Of a DNA stretch of 36,951 nt, positions 10,107 to 18,266 are shown piece after piece; position 1 is the stretch's first letter; every line of letters begins with the position of its first letter. A program made the translations under genes and the position numbers. The DNA is from Candidatus Nitrosocosmicus sp. (GTDB taxonomy: Archaea; Thermoproteota; Nitrososphaeria; Nitrososphaerales; Nitrososphaeraceae): assembly GCA_029194465.1 (NCBI GenBank), contig JARFXS010000023.1, forward strand, positions 1 through 36,951. The letters run 5' to 3'. The notes beneath the pieces are model-generated. The model was not told the origin of the DNA. It worked only from the letters and a program-made list of their open reading frames with translations, and did no database searches.

Positions 10107-10475
10107 AACTCTAATACCTCCTTCCGTTCAAGGTGACTCTTTTGATATGTCGACAAAGCTTAAATTTGATTTGACTAATTTTTCTTGAAATAAATACTAG
10201 TTTGTGTAATTAATGGTAGTAAAAGACGTTTATTATTGTTGATGAGGTAAGATGTTGTATATTATAAACACCTTATTACGCTCAAGAAATTTAACTTAAC
10301 TTATGGCAAACATCGTTGGCTCAGATATATCCAATGCAATTATTTTTTTCAATTTTCTATTGATTGGTTTCCTGTGGTAATGGGATCCTAAGACCAATAA
10401 GAATATCTTACCAATCGCAAATGCTCTATCTACCGAGTTTTTTTGAGGTAGGCTACTTAGTATACGATGGCCTCC
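10107..10475. other. gap with a ribosome-binding site and an A element
   Basis: GGAGGT near 10117-10122 (minus strand) belongs to the gene at 9648-10106. A type A element lies at 10362-10392. Nothing else is supported. Confidence 0.5.
10362..10392 (+). repeat. dispersed intergenic element, type A
   Basis: Tail GGTTTCCTGTGGTAATGGGA then TCCTAA. Only the GAT of the GGGAT head remains. Confidence 0.6.
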
Positions 10476-11063
10476 TCAGGTTGAATACAATTCTTTTACC
10501 TCGGCAAACCGATGTGCCCAATTGGGTGGTACTTGATTGTTTAGAATGGCTTCAAGTCGATCGAGGTATGCATGCCAACCAGGGGCGAAAGTTAAAGCTG
10601 TAGATTTCGTGAGGTGGTTGTGAGTCACAATAAGAAGTGTGTCCGAATCGCCATTCTGCTTGAGCTCCCATTGGATAACGGATTCAGGTTCTCCTTTAGG
10701 AAACATTTGGTTGGGAGCGATAAACCACTCATGTTCAAAAACGCGATGAAGATCAAAAACCAGAATATTCCCTGTAACATGGGATCCAGATACAACATTC
10801 AAAAGATCAATCGTACCGCCTTTGTACCCATCGAATGTTCCCTTGTAATCTGGCAACCATCTGAATATTTCTTTTTGATCTGTTATTGCCTTCCAAACTA
10901 TTTCTTTTGGATGCTTAAGTCGTCGTTCAAACCTTATTGTTCCATATTTTTCTTCAACTGTTATTGTTCCTTTAGATGCAGTATTTGGAGATTCTCCACT
11001 TCGTTTCTCAATTGTAGACAATTGTTGTAAAACTTTCTTATTTGTTGTTTCAAACTCTTTCAT
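10476..11063 (-). CDS. SRPBCC/AHSA1-family protein
   Basis: A 195-residue protein with an N-terminal extension of about 35 residues followed by an Aha1-type START-like (SRPBCC) domain. The typical opening is FERRLKHPKEIVWKAITD, then a tryptophan-rich FRWLPDYKG, a G-G-T-I strand, and the closing helix APGWHAYLDRLEA. The fold binds hydrophobic ligands. Stand-alone archaeal and bacterial members are of unknown function, often with a neighbouring regulator. It starts at the ATG 11063 and is divergent from the Lrp-type regulator at 11157, with only 93 nt between them. Shared control by that regulator is plausible but is an inference from position alone. Confidence 0.85.
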   Translation of the reverse strand: MKEFETTNKKVLQQLSTIEKRSGESPNTASKGTITVEEKYGTIRFERRLKHPKEIVWKAITDQKEIFRWLPDYKGTFDGYKGGTIDLLNVVSGSHVTGNILVFDLHRVFEHEWFIAPNQMFPKGEPESVIQWELKQNGDSDTLLIVTHNHLTKSTALTFAPGWHAYLDRLEAILNNQVPPNWAHRFAEVKELYST

Positions 11064-11127
11064 ACTCTAGTAGTACCTATACAGATACTTATCTTTAGGG
11101 GAAGTGAAACTCCCAACATTGGACAAC

Positions 11128-11135
11128 TTTATAAC
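11128..11135 (+). promoter_or_regulatory. TATA box of the Lrp-type regulator
   Basis: TTTATAAC centred about 25 nt before the ATG at 11157, implying a leaderless mRNA. It lies in the 93-nt divergent gap with the AHSA1 gene. Confidence 0.55.
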
Positions 11136-11156
11136 TCACTTTTGCAATAATTAAAT

Positions 11157-12128
11157 ATGACTGTGGACGAAAGGGCAATAGTACTTGATAAAACTGATCT
11201 TACTATTCTTTCCACATTAGCTAGGAACTGCAGATCTTCTTATAACAGCATAGGTCTAGAGGTTGACTTAACATCAAAAAGTGTAAAGGCACGAGTCAAG
11301 AAGATGATACATCAAGGAGTCATCGAAAAATTTGTAGTTAGAGTTAATCCTGCAGTTTTTGGATATAAGGTAGCTATTGTACTTGTAAAAACCAGTAATG
11401 GAATAAATAAAGATGATGTCATTGAGCGTGTAAAACAGCTTGGTGACATTGCATACCATGTACATCATATGGGAAGAACGTGTGTGACTGCCCTAATCAT
11501 CGAAAAACCATTAGACGATCTATTTGTCCAATCATTAAATCATCGCTTAAAACCTGCAACTGTTGTAAGTATCACTACTTTAGAACGCCCCGTTGAATCC
11601 ATTAATTTAAGTGAAACGGATTTGAGAATAATAAAGTGCTTATTGTTCTCAGGTGCGAGGACAGAGATATCGGACATAGCCAGGGAAGTTGCTATTTCTG
11701 AAAAAACCACAACTAGACGCCTTACTAGAATGAAGGAGGCAAACATATTAGATTTCTCAATCCAGTGTAGTCCATCTGTGATGATAGGATATATTCAATT
11801 TGCTATACCGATTATCACCACAAAATTTCATCGTCGAAGTGTACTTGAACGCATGTACTCGGAATTTCAGGAGAACATTTTATACAGCCCTAGTGTAATT
11901 GATTCAGATGATAGGCTGACTTTCGTACTATTTAGCGAAAATGTATTTACAGTCGATTCTGTTTTGGATAGGGTAAGTTCCTTTGAAGGGGTTAAAAGTG
12001 CAGATGCATACATACTTACAAAATGGCAATATCATGACGATTGGATAATGAAAGAAATAAGTAATAAGATATCACAGCGACAACCGTTTTTATATAGATC
12101 TATTAAGATAAATTATACCATTTATTAA
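11157..12128 (+). CDS. double Lrp/AsnC-type transcriptional regulator
   Basis: A 323-residue DNA-binding protein built as two tandem Lrp/AsnC-like units. The first has a winged helix (about 10-60: LDKTDLTILSTLARNCRSSY through VKKMIHQGVIEKF) and a RAM-like ligand domain (about 70-140). A second winged helix follows (about 150-200: LSETDLRIIKCLLFSGARTE, then ISEKTTTRRLTRMKEANI) and then a second, diverged RAM-like region. Ordinary Lrp proteins are about 150 residues with one unit, so this is a fused duplication. It may let a monomer act as a pseudo-dimer. The gene is open and has a leaderless promoter. Its target may be the divergent AHSA1 gene (inferred). An effector such as an amino acid is typical of the family but is not shown. 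Confidence 0.85.
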   Translation: MTVDERAIVLDKTDLTILSTLARNCRSSYNSIGLEVDLTSKSVKARVKKMIHQGVIEKFVVRVNPAVFGYKVAIVLVKTSNGINKDDVIERVKQLGDIAYHVHHMGRTCVTALIIEKPLDDLFVQSLNHRLKPATVVSITTLERPVESINLSETDLRIIKCLLFSGARTEISDIAREVAISEKTTTRRLTRMKEANILDFSIQCSPSVMIGYIQFAIPIITTKFHRRSVLERMYSEFQENILYSPSVIDSDDRLTFVLFSENVFTVDSVLDRVSSFEGVKSADAYILTKWQYHDDWIMKEISNKISQRQPFLYRSIKINYTIY

Positions 12129-12148
12129 TAACAGCCCTCATCATCGCT

Positions 12149-12180
12149 GATTGAGTTCCGAGTAGTAAGGGATTCTAATA
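12149..12180 (+). repeat. dispersed intergenic element, type A
   Basis: GATTGAGTTCCGAGTAGTAA, then GGGATTCTAATA. It sits between two co-directional genes, 20 nt after a stop and 100 nt before the next start. Confidence 0.6.
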
Positions 12181-12251
12181 CAATCAGGAATATTAAACAA
12201 TCAATAATAATACAAAAAATATTAGTGGTGTAAGGCAAATATCGATGTTTA

Positions 12252-12260
12252 TTTATACTA
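12252..12260 (+). promoter_or_regulatory. TATA box of the DUF1326 gene
   Basis: TTTATACTA about 24 nt before the ATG at 12280; a leaderless promoter. Confidence 0.55.
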
Positions 12261-12279
12261 CCTACATATTTTATTATTT

Positions 12280-12900
12280 ATGACAGCAACAAATATAAAG
12301 TGGAAGATGGAAGGCGACTACTTTGAAGGCTGTAATTGTGACTCAATATGTCCGTGTATATTTAAGGGTGACCCAGATGAAGGTCATTGTGATGTGACTG
12401 TAGCATGGCATATACAAAAGGGAACATTTGATGATAAAGTTAGTCTTGATGGAATTAATGTAGTAGCGTTATTCCATGCACCAGGAAATATGTTTACAGG
12501 TCCAAAATGGACTGCAGCTCTATATATCGACGAGAAGGCAACAAAAGAACAAACCGATAGTCTCATGACAATATATTCAGGCCAAGCAGGAGGCTTTTTT
12601 GCTGCTGCTGCCAACTTGATTGAAAAGATGTTGGGAATAAAATCAGTGCCAATTGAATTTGGCGTGGAAGGTAGACGTCGTTGGTTACAAATCAAAGATT
12701 TATTGGAACTTCAAATACATGGAACAGAAGGCGCGGATCCCAATAGAGAAGCGTTAGTGACCAACCCATCATTCTCGGCTGCACCCGGGTCGGATCTTGT
12801 AATATCAAAATCTAGTAAATATTCATATAATGACTACGGAATGAAATGGGATAACTCCGGCAAAAACGGATTCTATTGCAAATTCAAATATTCATCATAA
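12280..12900 (+). CDS. DUF1326 family protein
   Basis: A 206-residue soluble protein of the DUF1326 family, recognised by the N-terminal cysteine cluster GCNCDSICPC (about 18-27) right after EGDYFEG. Further family blocks are the central GNMFTGPKWTAALYIDEKAT, GQAGGFFAAAANLIEKMLGI, and the VEGRRRWLQIKD strand. The function is unknown in the literature I can name. The C-x-C-x3-C-x-C arrangement suggests metal binding or redox chemistry (inference). The length is typical for the family. It is monocistronic with its own leaderless TATA promoter. The late block SKSSKYSYNDYGMKWDNSGK resembles the usual C-terminal strand pair. Confidence 0.85.
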   Translation: MTATNIKWKMEGDYFEGCNCDSICPCIFKGDPDEGHCDVTVAWHIQKGTFDDKVSLDGINVVALFHAPGNMFTGPKWTAALYIDEKATKEQTDSLMTIYSGQAGGFFAAAANLIEKMLGIKSVPIEFGVEGRRRWLQIKDLLELQIHGTEGADPNREALVTNPSFSAAPGSDLVISKSSKYSYNDYGMKWDNSGKNGFYCKFKYSS

Positions 12901-13240
12901 TGGCATTTGAATAATTCAGATTAATGAGATAATATCGTCATTTTGGTAACCATATTTATTGCCCAATAATAAATTACAACTCATCTAACTTCTAAAAGGC
13001 TTACTCCTACTTTCTAGTAAGGACAATTTTTCCATGAAGAAATTAGAAAGGATCAGGTTAGGTTAATGATGTAATAACAGGAATACTTATATATTCTTCC
13101 ATTATAGTAACAGTTCTCATCCTTGAAATAAGGTTATGACGACAACATGGTTCTATAACATCTAATATCAGAGTTCTTTGACCAGACTATTCATATTAGT
13201 GCTTAATATCTGATGGATTTGAAATTATATTTAGTAACAA

Positions 13241-13278
13241 TCTGGACGTGTTGATACGATTCAAGGTTGAATTTAATC
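13241..13278 (+). repeat. dispersed intergenic element, type B
   Basis: Head TCTGGACGTGTTGATAC, tail TTCAAGGTTGAAT with AATC at the end. Bases 13195-13240 match those before the type A copy at 5891, linking the two types. Confidence 0.65.
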
Positions 13279-13390
13279 TTGATAATTGATAGATGAAATC
13301 ACGAGAAAAATAGCAGTCGTATGTCAGATAATCCACTATTTATGGATCCAATCGATCATAACTTAAGTTCTTTACGCACTGAATTACCGT

Positions 13391-13486
13391 TCAAATAAGA
13401 TTTGAAAAACCAATATTATGACCCATCATTAGCAGAGCAAACAATGGGTCATTAATAATTGCCTCGTTAGTTTTAAGAACATTATC
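13391..13486 (-). pseudogene. coding-like fragment after the sensor gene
   Basis: A stop-free run of 31 codons (VLKTNEAIINDPLFALLMMG in its middle) follows the sensor gene by about 50 nt in a different frame. It could be a relic of its lost C-terminal region or of another gene. Not recognised. Confidence 0.2.
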
Positions 13487-13537
13487 CTATGGACGCGATA
13501 GACAACTGCCTGAAGATCCTCGAAATCATAATAGAAA

Positions 13538-14494
13538 TCAAGCACAAAGGTTAGAACGCATCCACAAATTCTCAAATATTGTTGTATGCGTCCAAACGCT
13601 AGATACACTATTTGAATAAATAGCAAGCCCATTTGCTTCATTAAAGTTGTATTTACTGTCGTCTTTTGTTTCCATAACTAGAGAAAATTTATTATCAGAT
13701 ACAACAATCGTGGAATTAATTTCTAATGGTTCTGTGATAGTATTCATCTCTATCTGACTAAATTTACTATTGTAACTCCTTGAGAGTTCTTTTAATGGAT
13801 CATTTGTTGGAGCTAGAATTCTAATCTGAACTCCTTTTTCTGCATTCTTGTCTAATAGTGATATCAAGTCCTTTCTTTCTAAGCGATAGAACGCATTCAC
13901 AGTTGGAAACAACAAAAGTAACTCCTTTGAGGCAGATGTCATAATGTTAAGATAAATTTTTTCTATTTCTTCTGGCTCTCTAATTGTATCGATAAAGCCC
14001 AAACGAACACCATATTCAATTTCTCTTACTCGGTCTTCTATTGGGACTGCGTTTTTCCACAATATATTAAATAAGGATTGTTGGGCTTTAGCGGAAGCAC
14101 TATCATTGTTATATATAATCTGACTGGGAGCTTCCGACTCCTTATGAATAAGATGAATAATATACTCTTTCTCATCTAATATCCCAAAATTTCCTTTTAT
14201 ACCACTTATGTGATGAATTTCTGAAACTTTACTTAAATCCTTACAATAGTTAATGTTTTCCTTTGTAATATCAGTAATAAGACGAATTTTTATGCCTCTG
14301 TTTATCATTTCCAAAGCACCTTTCATAACTCTATAATCGGTGTCTACAACAGAAGGACCAATGAAATCCAAACAACTGTCCAATTTCCTCTTTGTTCTTT
14401 GATAACCTTGCAATACAAAATTTGTGATTTCTTCAGTCCCAGTAATTACCTTAATTAAATCATCGTTGTTTGTACGGGTTATTCGCTTAGACAA
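13538..14494 (-). CDS. kinase-less sensor-domain protein
   Basis: This 318-residue protein matches the N-terminal input module that in Nitrososphaera-type archaea precedes histidine-kinase domains. Characteristic blocks are GIKIRLITDITKENINYCKD (about 70-89), IKGNFGILDEKEYIIHL, a central LLLLFPTVNAFYRLER, a RGVQIRIL-like strand (KGVQIRILAPTNDPLK), and a final SNSVSSVWTHTTIFENLW. In full-length kinases the next residues lead into the dimerisation helix; here a stop follows within five residues. The fold resembles a TrmB/phospholipase-D-like ligand domain (inference). The start is TTG at 14494, supported by an AGGGGG site upstream and by the same TTG-plus-SD layout in the paralogue at 35103. 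Without a kinase it may act as a decoy, a partner for another kinase, or be a truncation product. Confidence 0.75.
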   Translation of the reverse strand: MSKRITRTNNDDLIKVITGTEEITNFVLQGYQRTKRKLDSCLDFIGPSVVDTDYRVMKGALEMINRGIKIRLITDITKENINYCKDLSKVSEIHHISGIKGNFGILDEKEYIIHLIHKESEAPSQIIYNNDSASAKAQQSLFNILWKNAVPIEDRVREIEYGVRLGFIDTIREPEEIEKIYLNIMTSASKELLLLFPTVNAFYRLERKDLISLLDKNAEKGVQIRILAPTNDPLKELSRSYNSKFSQIEMNTITEPLEINSTIVVSDNKFSLVMETKDDSKYNFNEANGLAIYSNSVSSVWTHTTIFENLWMRSNLCA

Positions 14495-14521
14495 TAAAAC
14501 AATGCCCCCTAGAATATCTCA

Positions 14522-14544
14522 CATAGTAATAGTATAAAACTATG
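14522..14544 (-). promoter_or_regulatory. palindrome around the TATA box of the sensor gene
   Basis: CATAGT and ACTATG form perfect 6-bp inverted arms flanking TATA-like sequence (ATAGTATAAAACT), about 40 nt upstream of the TTG start on the minus strand. Bound protein here would occlude TBP, so it is a candidate operator. Confidence 0.4.
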
Positions 14545-14650
14545 ATTTTGTCGAAATTTATGAGATTAATGTGACCCCTTGTTTTTTACATTATAATTGT
14601 GATTAATAAGTTAGACTTAGTAAGGACTTTTTGATATTCTGGTGGATACA

Positions 14651-14684
14651 TCTGTAGGGATACGGTTCAAGGTTGAATAGAATC
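14651..14684 (+). repeat. dispersed intergenic element, type B
   Basis: TCTGTAGGGATACGG head, TTCAAGGTTGAATAGAATC tail; a full consensus match. Confidence 0.75.
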
Positions 14685-14884
14685 GAGTATTAAATTTTAG
14701 CACAAAAGGTAGAACCCTTATTCATTTAACTACTTTTGATTCAGGAAATAATATACGATCACGATACGGATTAAAGAAATAATGACCTGATCAAAATTAA
14801 TTGCATATTCCAAAAATACTACGTTTATTTTATTGTATGTCAATAAGATGCAGAGTGTAACACACCGCCTTCGAATTTTATTAA

Positions 14885-15217
14885 TACAGATTTTGTGATT
14901 TAAGACATTCTTCTGGTGTGTTAGTTACAGAGGAAAAAATAGACGCAAATAGACAACAAAATAGAAAAATGGAAGAGGATGACCGAGTATTATTACATTT
15001 ACTTGAAAAAAATATGGAGGAAAGTTTGTGTTTGAACAAGATGGATAATATATCAAGAATGTTTGAAGTATAATACATCAAGATTATGAAAAGACCTGTA
15101 AATGGTTAGAAATTTGTGTTTCTAGGAGTAAAAAAAGAATTGGAAAAAGATCATGAATGGGCTTTAGTGCAAAAAAGGATTCAACAAGAACCATTAGATA
15201 AGGAAGATATATTGTAA
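14885..15217 (+). pseudogene. small decayed gene(s), unrecognised
   Basis: Two coding-like pieces follow each other. The first (14885-15073) can start at GTG 14918 and gives 51 residues rich in Glu, Lys and Asn (LVTEEKIDANRQQNRKMEED, later LLHLLEKNMEESL). The second (to 15217, possible GTG at 15116) gives a helical, charged piece (VKKELEKDHEWALVQKRIQQ, then EPLDKEDIL). Both look like helices of a small soluble protein. They may be one frameshifted gene or two tiny genes. The opposite-strand frame here is a shadow. Confidence 0.3.
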
Positions 15218-15356
15218 ATTTAGTATCATTTAAAATAAGTACAAGATTTCAAATGATATTTTAAGAATAAAAGTAAATTTCCAATAATCACGACAACAGT
15301 TTAATTATTAAAACTTCCGAAAAGGTTAAAACTCAATATATATAAGTGATATCGGA

Positions 15357-16769
15357 GTGAAATTGCCATTAATTGTCACTACAAGCGTAATTAACAAAAA
15401 AACGTACCTAATGACGTTTATCGTTTGGGCAATAATAATGACCGATGTCATCTTTGGCACCTTTTTTGACGTATTAGGGAAGCCTCTCACTTCTCCTTTT
15501 GGTGTAATATTGTTTGTGATAATGAGCATAGTTGTATTTTTTGCATGTTTGTACGCCCTTAGAGATTATATGGTTGCATTGCGAAAAAACTTCGAAGCTC
15601 CTTCGTTTTTTAATAGGCTATACAAGGCAACTCCCATTTTTATTTATGCTCTCTTAGTCATCTTTGGAATCATAATTGTTGAAATGGTGTTATTTTCACA
15701 ATATAGTACTTACCTGCTAATTCTACTTCTCCTAATAAGTACAGTATCCATCTTGTTCTTTGGTTTTCGCGCATACAAATTCATATCATGGTTCAGTTTG
15801 AGTGTCAAAAAACGACATAATATCATGATATTAGCTTTTGGTATATCATCGATGCTCCTTTGTATCAGCACCATAGTTGCTATCACGCTTGATATAAAAC
15901 AATTAGTCGTTTCAAGACCGCCCACGATAGATTCAGATTTCCCAGCTAGTAATTCCATGGCAAGCAGACACTTGACTAGTATAGAACTTATTATCCACCT
16001 CTATGGGTTTCTTGTCCCTCAAGTTACTGCAATTGCTATCGCAGAAACAGTTGCTATTGCATTTTTCCTTCGTCACTTTAAGGATCGAATAGGGAAAAAA
16101 ATATTTTGGATACTTATAATTTTACCCCCTACACTTTTTTTAACTGGTGTATTTGGTCCTCAATTTTTAAAGTCAACCGGAAGTGAATTTGTATATATGG
16201 AGTCGAGGTTTCTTATTTTTAGGATAATAGGTACCATAGGATGGGTTGCAGCTGATTTTGTAATAGCTTATGCATATATTTTAGTAGCGAAAACTCTTAG
16301 ACAACAGATTTCCCATTCTCCTATTATTAACTATTTAATTATAGCAGCATTAGCAACCATTTTAATTTCTCCAACGACCAATAACTGGATAACAAACAAT
16401 TCTTTTCCACCCTTTGGAGCAATCCAACGTGCTTTTATTGTGTTTGCAGCTTTTCTTTTTACCATAGGAATATACGCTGTCGCGTTGTCAGTGGCTCAAG
16501 ATGTAGAATTGCGTCATTTAGTCAGAAAATATGTAAATGAGTATAGTCTGCTATATACTTTAAGCAATGCAGAGGAGAATGCAGAGATTATACGAAATCT
16601 TGTAAAATTAATCCATCAACATGCAGGAATTTTGGAAAAAAAAACACAAGTAGCATCTACAATGTTAGATGATAAGGAAATTAGACGATATTTAGAAATA
16701 GTAATTGAGGAGACTACAGTAATGAAGGGGAACAGTGGAAAAAAAGAGGGCGGATCAGTCGGTATGTAG
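15357..16769 (+). CDS. multi-pass membrane protein, function unknown
   Basis: A 470-residue integral membrane protein with about ten to eleven hydrophobic segments. It runs from an N-terminal helix (YLMTFIVWAIIMTDVIFGTF, about 17-36) to FIVFAAFLFTIGIYAVALSV near 370-390. The last 80 residues form a charged, helical cytoplasmic tail (LRHLVRKYVNEYSLLYTLSN through RRYLEIVIEETTVMKG). The tail reads like a signalling helix, but there is no kinase or effector domain. A long extracellular loop is likely after helix five. GTG at 15357 opens the frame; an in-frame ATG at 15411 is an alternative because a TATA-like run (15336-15345) lies very close to the GTG. I do not recognise the family. Sensor or transporter roles are both possible. 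Confidence 0.7.
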   Translation: MKLPLIVTTSVINKKTYLMTFIVWAIIMTDVIFGTFFDVLGKPLTSPFGVILFVIMSIVVFFACLYALRDYMVALRKNFEAPSFFNRLYKATPIFIYALLVIFGIIIVEMVLFSQYSTYLLILLLLISTVSILFFGFRAYKFISWFSLSVKKRHNIMILAFGISSMLLCISTIVAITLDIKQLVVSRPPTIDSDFPASNSMASRHLTSIELIIHLYGFLVPQVTAIAIAETVAIAFFLRHFKDRIGKKIFWILIILPPTLFLTGVFGPQFLKSTGSEFVYMESRFLIFRIIGTIGWVAADFVIAYAYILVAKTLRQQISHSPIINYLIIAALATILISPTTNNWITNNSFPPFGAIQRAFIVFAAFLFTIGIYAVALSVAQDVELRHLVRKYVNEYSLLYTLSNAEENAEIIRNLVKLIHQHAGILEKKTQVASTMLDDKEIRRYLEIVIEETTVMKGNSGKKEGGSVGM

Positions 16770-16913
16770 TTTTAATCCCTGTACCTTATTCTCGATCCAA
16801 AGAGGGAATGAATTATACCCAAAAAGAAGTAAGCGTTTTGGATTATAAGGTCATCATTTTGGGCTATCGCCATAACAAGAGTTAATAAGAAAACTTTCAC
16901 AATGTATGATAAC

Positions 16914-16991
16914 TTATTTTGCTTCAACCATTCTAAATGGAGAACCAATCAGATTCCACCAAATATTTTTGCTCCAAGAACCTTGCATCAT
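16914..16991 (-). CDS. possible 25-residue Trp-rich peptide or gene tail
   Basis: Begins ATG-ATG and reads MMQGSWSKNIWWNLIGSPFR followed by MVEAK. A TATA box on the same strand (17015-17026) is centred about 29 nt before the ATG, the spacing of a leaderless promoter. Three Trp and alternating hydrophobic residues suggest a membrane-surface helix. It could instead be the remnant 3' end of an enzyme gene. Unrecognised. Confidence 0.3.
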   Translation of the reverse strand: MMQGSWSKNIWWNLIGSPFRMVEAK

Positions 16992-17014
16992 TTGCCTATG
17001 TAATATCTTTACTA

Positions 17015-17026
17015 CTATTTATATCC
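17015..17026 (-). promoter_or_regulatory. TATA box before the micro-ORF
   Basis: Minus-strand GGGATATAAATAG, a near-ideal archaeal TATA box, at leaderless distance from 16991. Confidence 0.4.
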
Positions 17027-17297
17027 CAATTCTCAAATGTTTAAAGTAGTAGAAAGCCTGACATACCATTAGGTAGAAGAAGTGAAAGAGAATAGAGTAA
17101 TTCTAAATGATTTCCATATAAGGTATCTGAAATCGGAAAAACACAATGGTTCGAAAAAGAAAAATATTTTATTTATCCATGGCCTAGGCTCATCCTCCGA
17201 TAGATGGGGAGATATTCCTGATGCTTTATCCAGGTATTTCTATCCAATAGTAGCTGTGGATCTCATAGGCTTTGGTGGTAGTGATAAACCAATAACG

Positions 17298-17341
17298 CCA
17301 GAATACACTATAGAGTATTTTAGCAAATTCATTAGAGAAGT
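17298..17341. repeat. internal direct repeat, copy 1
   Basis: GAATACACTATAGAGTATTT and the following bases to TTAGAGAAG recur almost exactly at 17460-17503. Confidence 0.75.
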
Positions 17342-17459
17342 CATTTCTTGTAAGCAAATTTGGAGAGATGATGATTGCTGCGATGACGATAGTCACAAAA
17401 CGATAATAATAGGTCATTTGGGAGTGATATATACTGGGAGTTTTGCATTGGTATATATA

Positions 17460-17503
17460 GCCGAATACACTATAGAGTATTTTTAGCAAATTCATTAGAG
17501 AAG
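17460..17503. repeat. internal direct repeat, copy 2
   Basis: Second copy of the 44-bp repeat, with one extra T that shifts the frame; it lies inside the interrupted nucleophile-elbow region. Confidence 0.75.
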
Positions 17504-17910
17504 ACGACAACCAGGATTCACTGGGAGGATATATCTGATAGAAAAACTTGTTCTCATAGACTCCTCTGGAATGCTCAATGAGCCAACACCCATGCTTGAA
17601 CTATATCTGAATGCTGCATTAAATCCATCGTATGAAAATGTTAAAAGTGTATTCGAGCAAATGCTTGGAAATCCGACACTACTCAATCCTAATATCGTTG
17701 ATGCCTTTATTAAAAGAATTAACCTGACAGGAGAGCAAAATACGCATTTGAATCAGCTTTTGAAAATATACAAAAAAGCATATTGAATTATCAGAATTAC
17801 AAAGTATTGAAAATATACCGGCCCTGATCATATGGGGTGGTGCTGATAAAGGTAATCCCAGTTACACATTCTAAACGGTTTAATGAGATATTTAAAAATA
17901 GTAAACTTGA

Positions 17911-18094
17911 ATCATAGAAGATGCAGGACATGCACCGTTTTCTGAGAAACCTTCAATGGTATTTGATATAATCCGCGAATTTTTAACAAATAATAAATAA
18001 TATCGATCTGCTTAGATGTTGTAAGATATCTTTCATAGTATCTTCAATATATACTGGTAGCTAATGGAGACACGATTCAAGGTTGAACGTAATC
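17911..18094 (+). repeat. 184-bp duplicated block, source copy
   Basis: Aligns without gaps to 22398-22581. The first 98 bases, which include the end of the hydrolase coding region, are identical; about nine differences lie in the noncoding remainder. The block ends with the type B element. Confidence 0.85.
18062..18094 (+). repeat. dispersed intergenic element, type B
   Basis: TAATGGAGACACGATTCAAG then GTTGAAC and AATC. It is 62 nt after the hydrolase stop and lies inside the duplicated block. Confidence 0.7.
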
Positions 18095-18266
18095 GCAGCA
18101 TTTAATAACACGAAATAGGGTAGGATTTGGATAAGATCTTGGAGAGATATGAGTGTTAGGAATGATCTGGAAAGGTGCCCTTACATAGATCGTTTATGAA
18201 ATGGAATGGAATAATACATAAAAAAAACCAAAGATTTTTACATTTATTTATTTAGATATTATGTCT

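Larger units (their letters stand above)
12901..13537. other. gap between convergent genes
   Basis: It contains a possible very degenerate element near 13115-13160, the type B copy at 13241-13278, and coding-like scraps on both strands. One is a 25-codon ATG frame at 13321-13398 (+, MSDNPLFMDPIDHN...). The other is the minus-strand fragment 13391-13486. No intact gene is supported. Confidence 0.45.
16770..17081. other. gap containing a leaderless micro-ORF
   Basis: Apart from the 25-codon frame at 16914-16991 (minus) and its TATA box, no signal was seen. Confidence 0.4.
17082..18000 (+). pseudogene. alpha/beta hydrolase, disrupted at the active site
   Basis: Pieces of one alpha/beta-fold hydrolase in order. 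They are the GTG-started N-terminus with the oxyanion HGLGSSSDRW (about 30-39), VAVDLIGFGGSDKP, then IIIGH where the nucleophile elbow G-H-S-x-G-G should be. After about 100 inserted bases, TCACTGGGAGGATATATC encodes the missing SLGGYI in another frame. The cap segment (17571-17786), a WGGADKGNP acid motif, and EDAGHAPFSEKP with the catalytic His at the end then follow in various frames. A 44-bp stretch (17298-17341) is repeated at 17460-17503, bounding the disruption. At least four frame changes occur. The family is certain, the substrate unknown. Its last 90 bases were copied to 22398. Confidence 0.8.
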
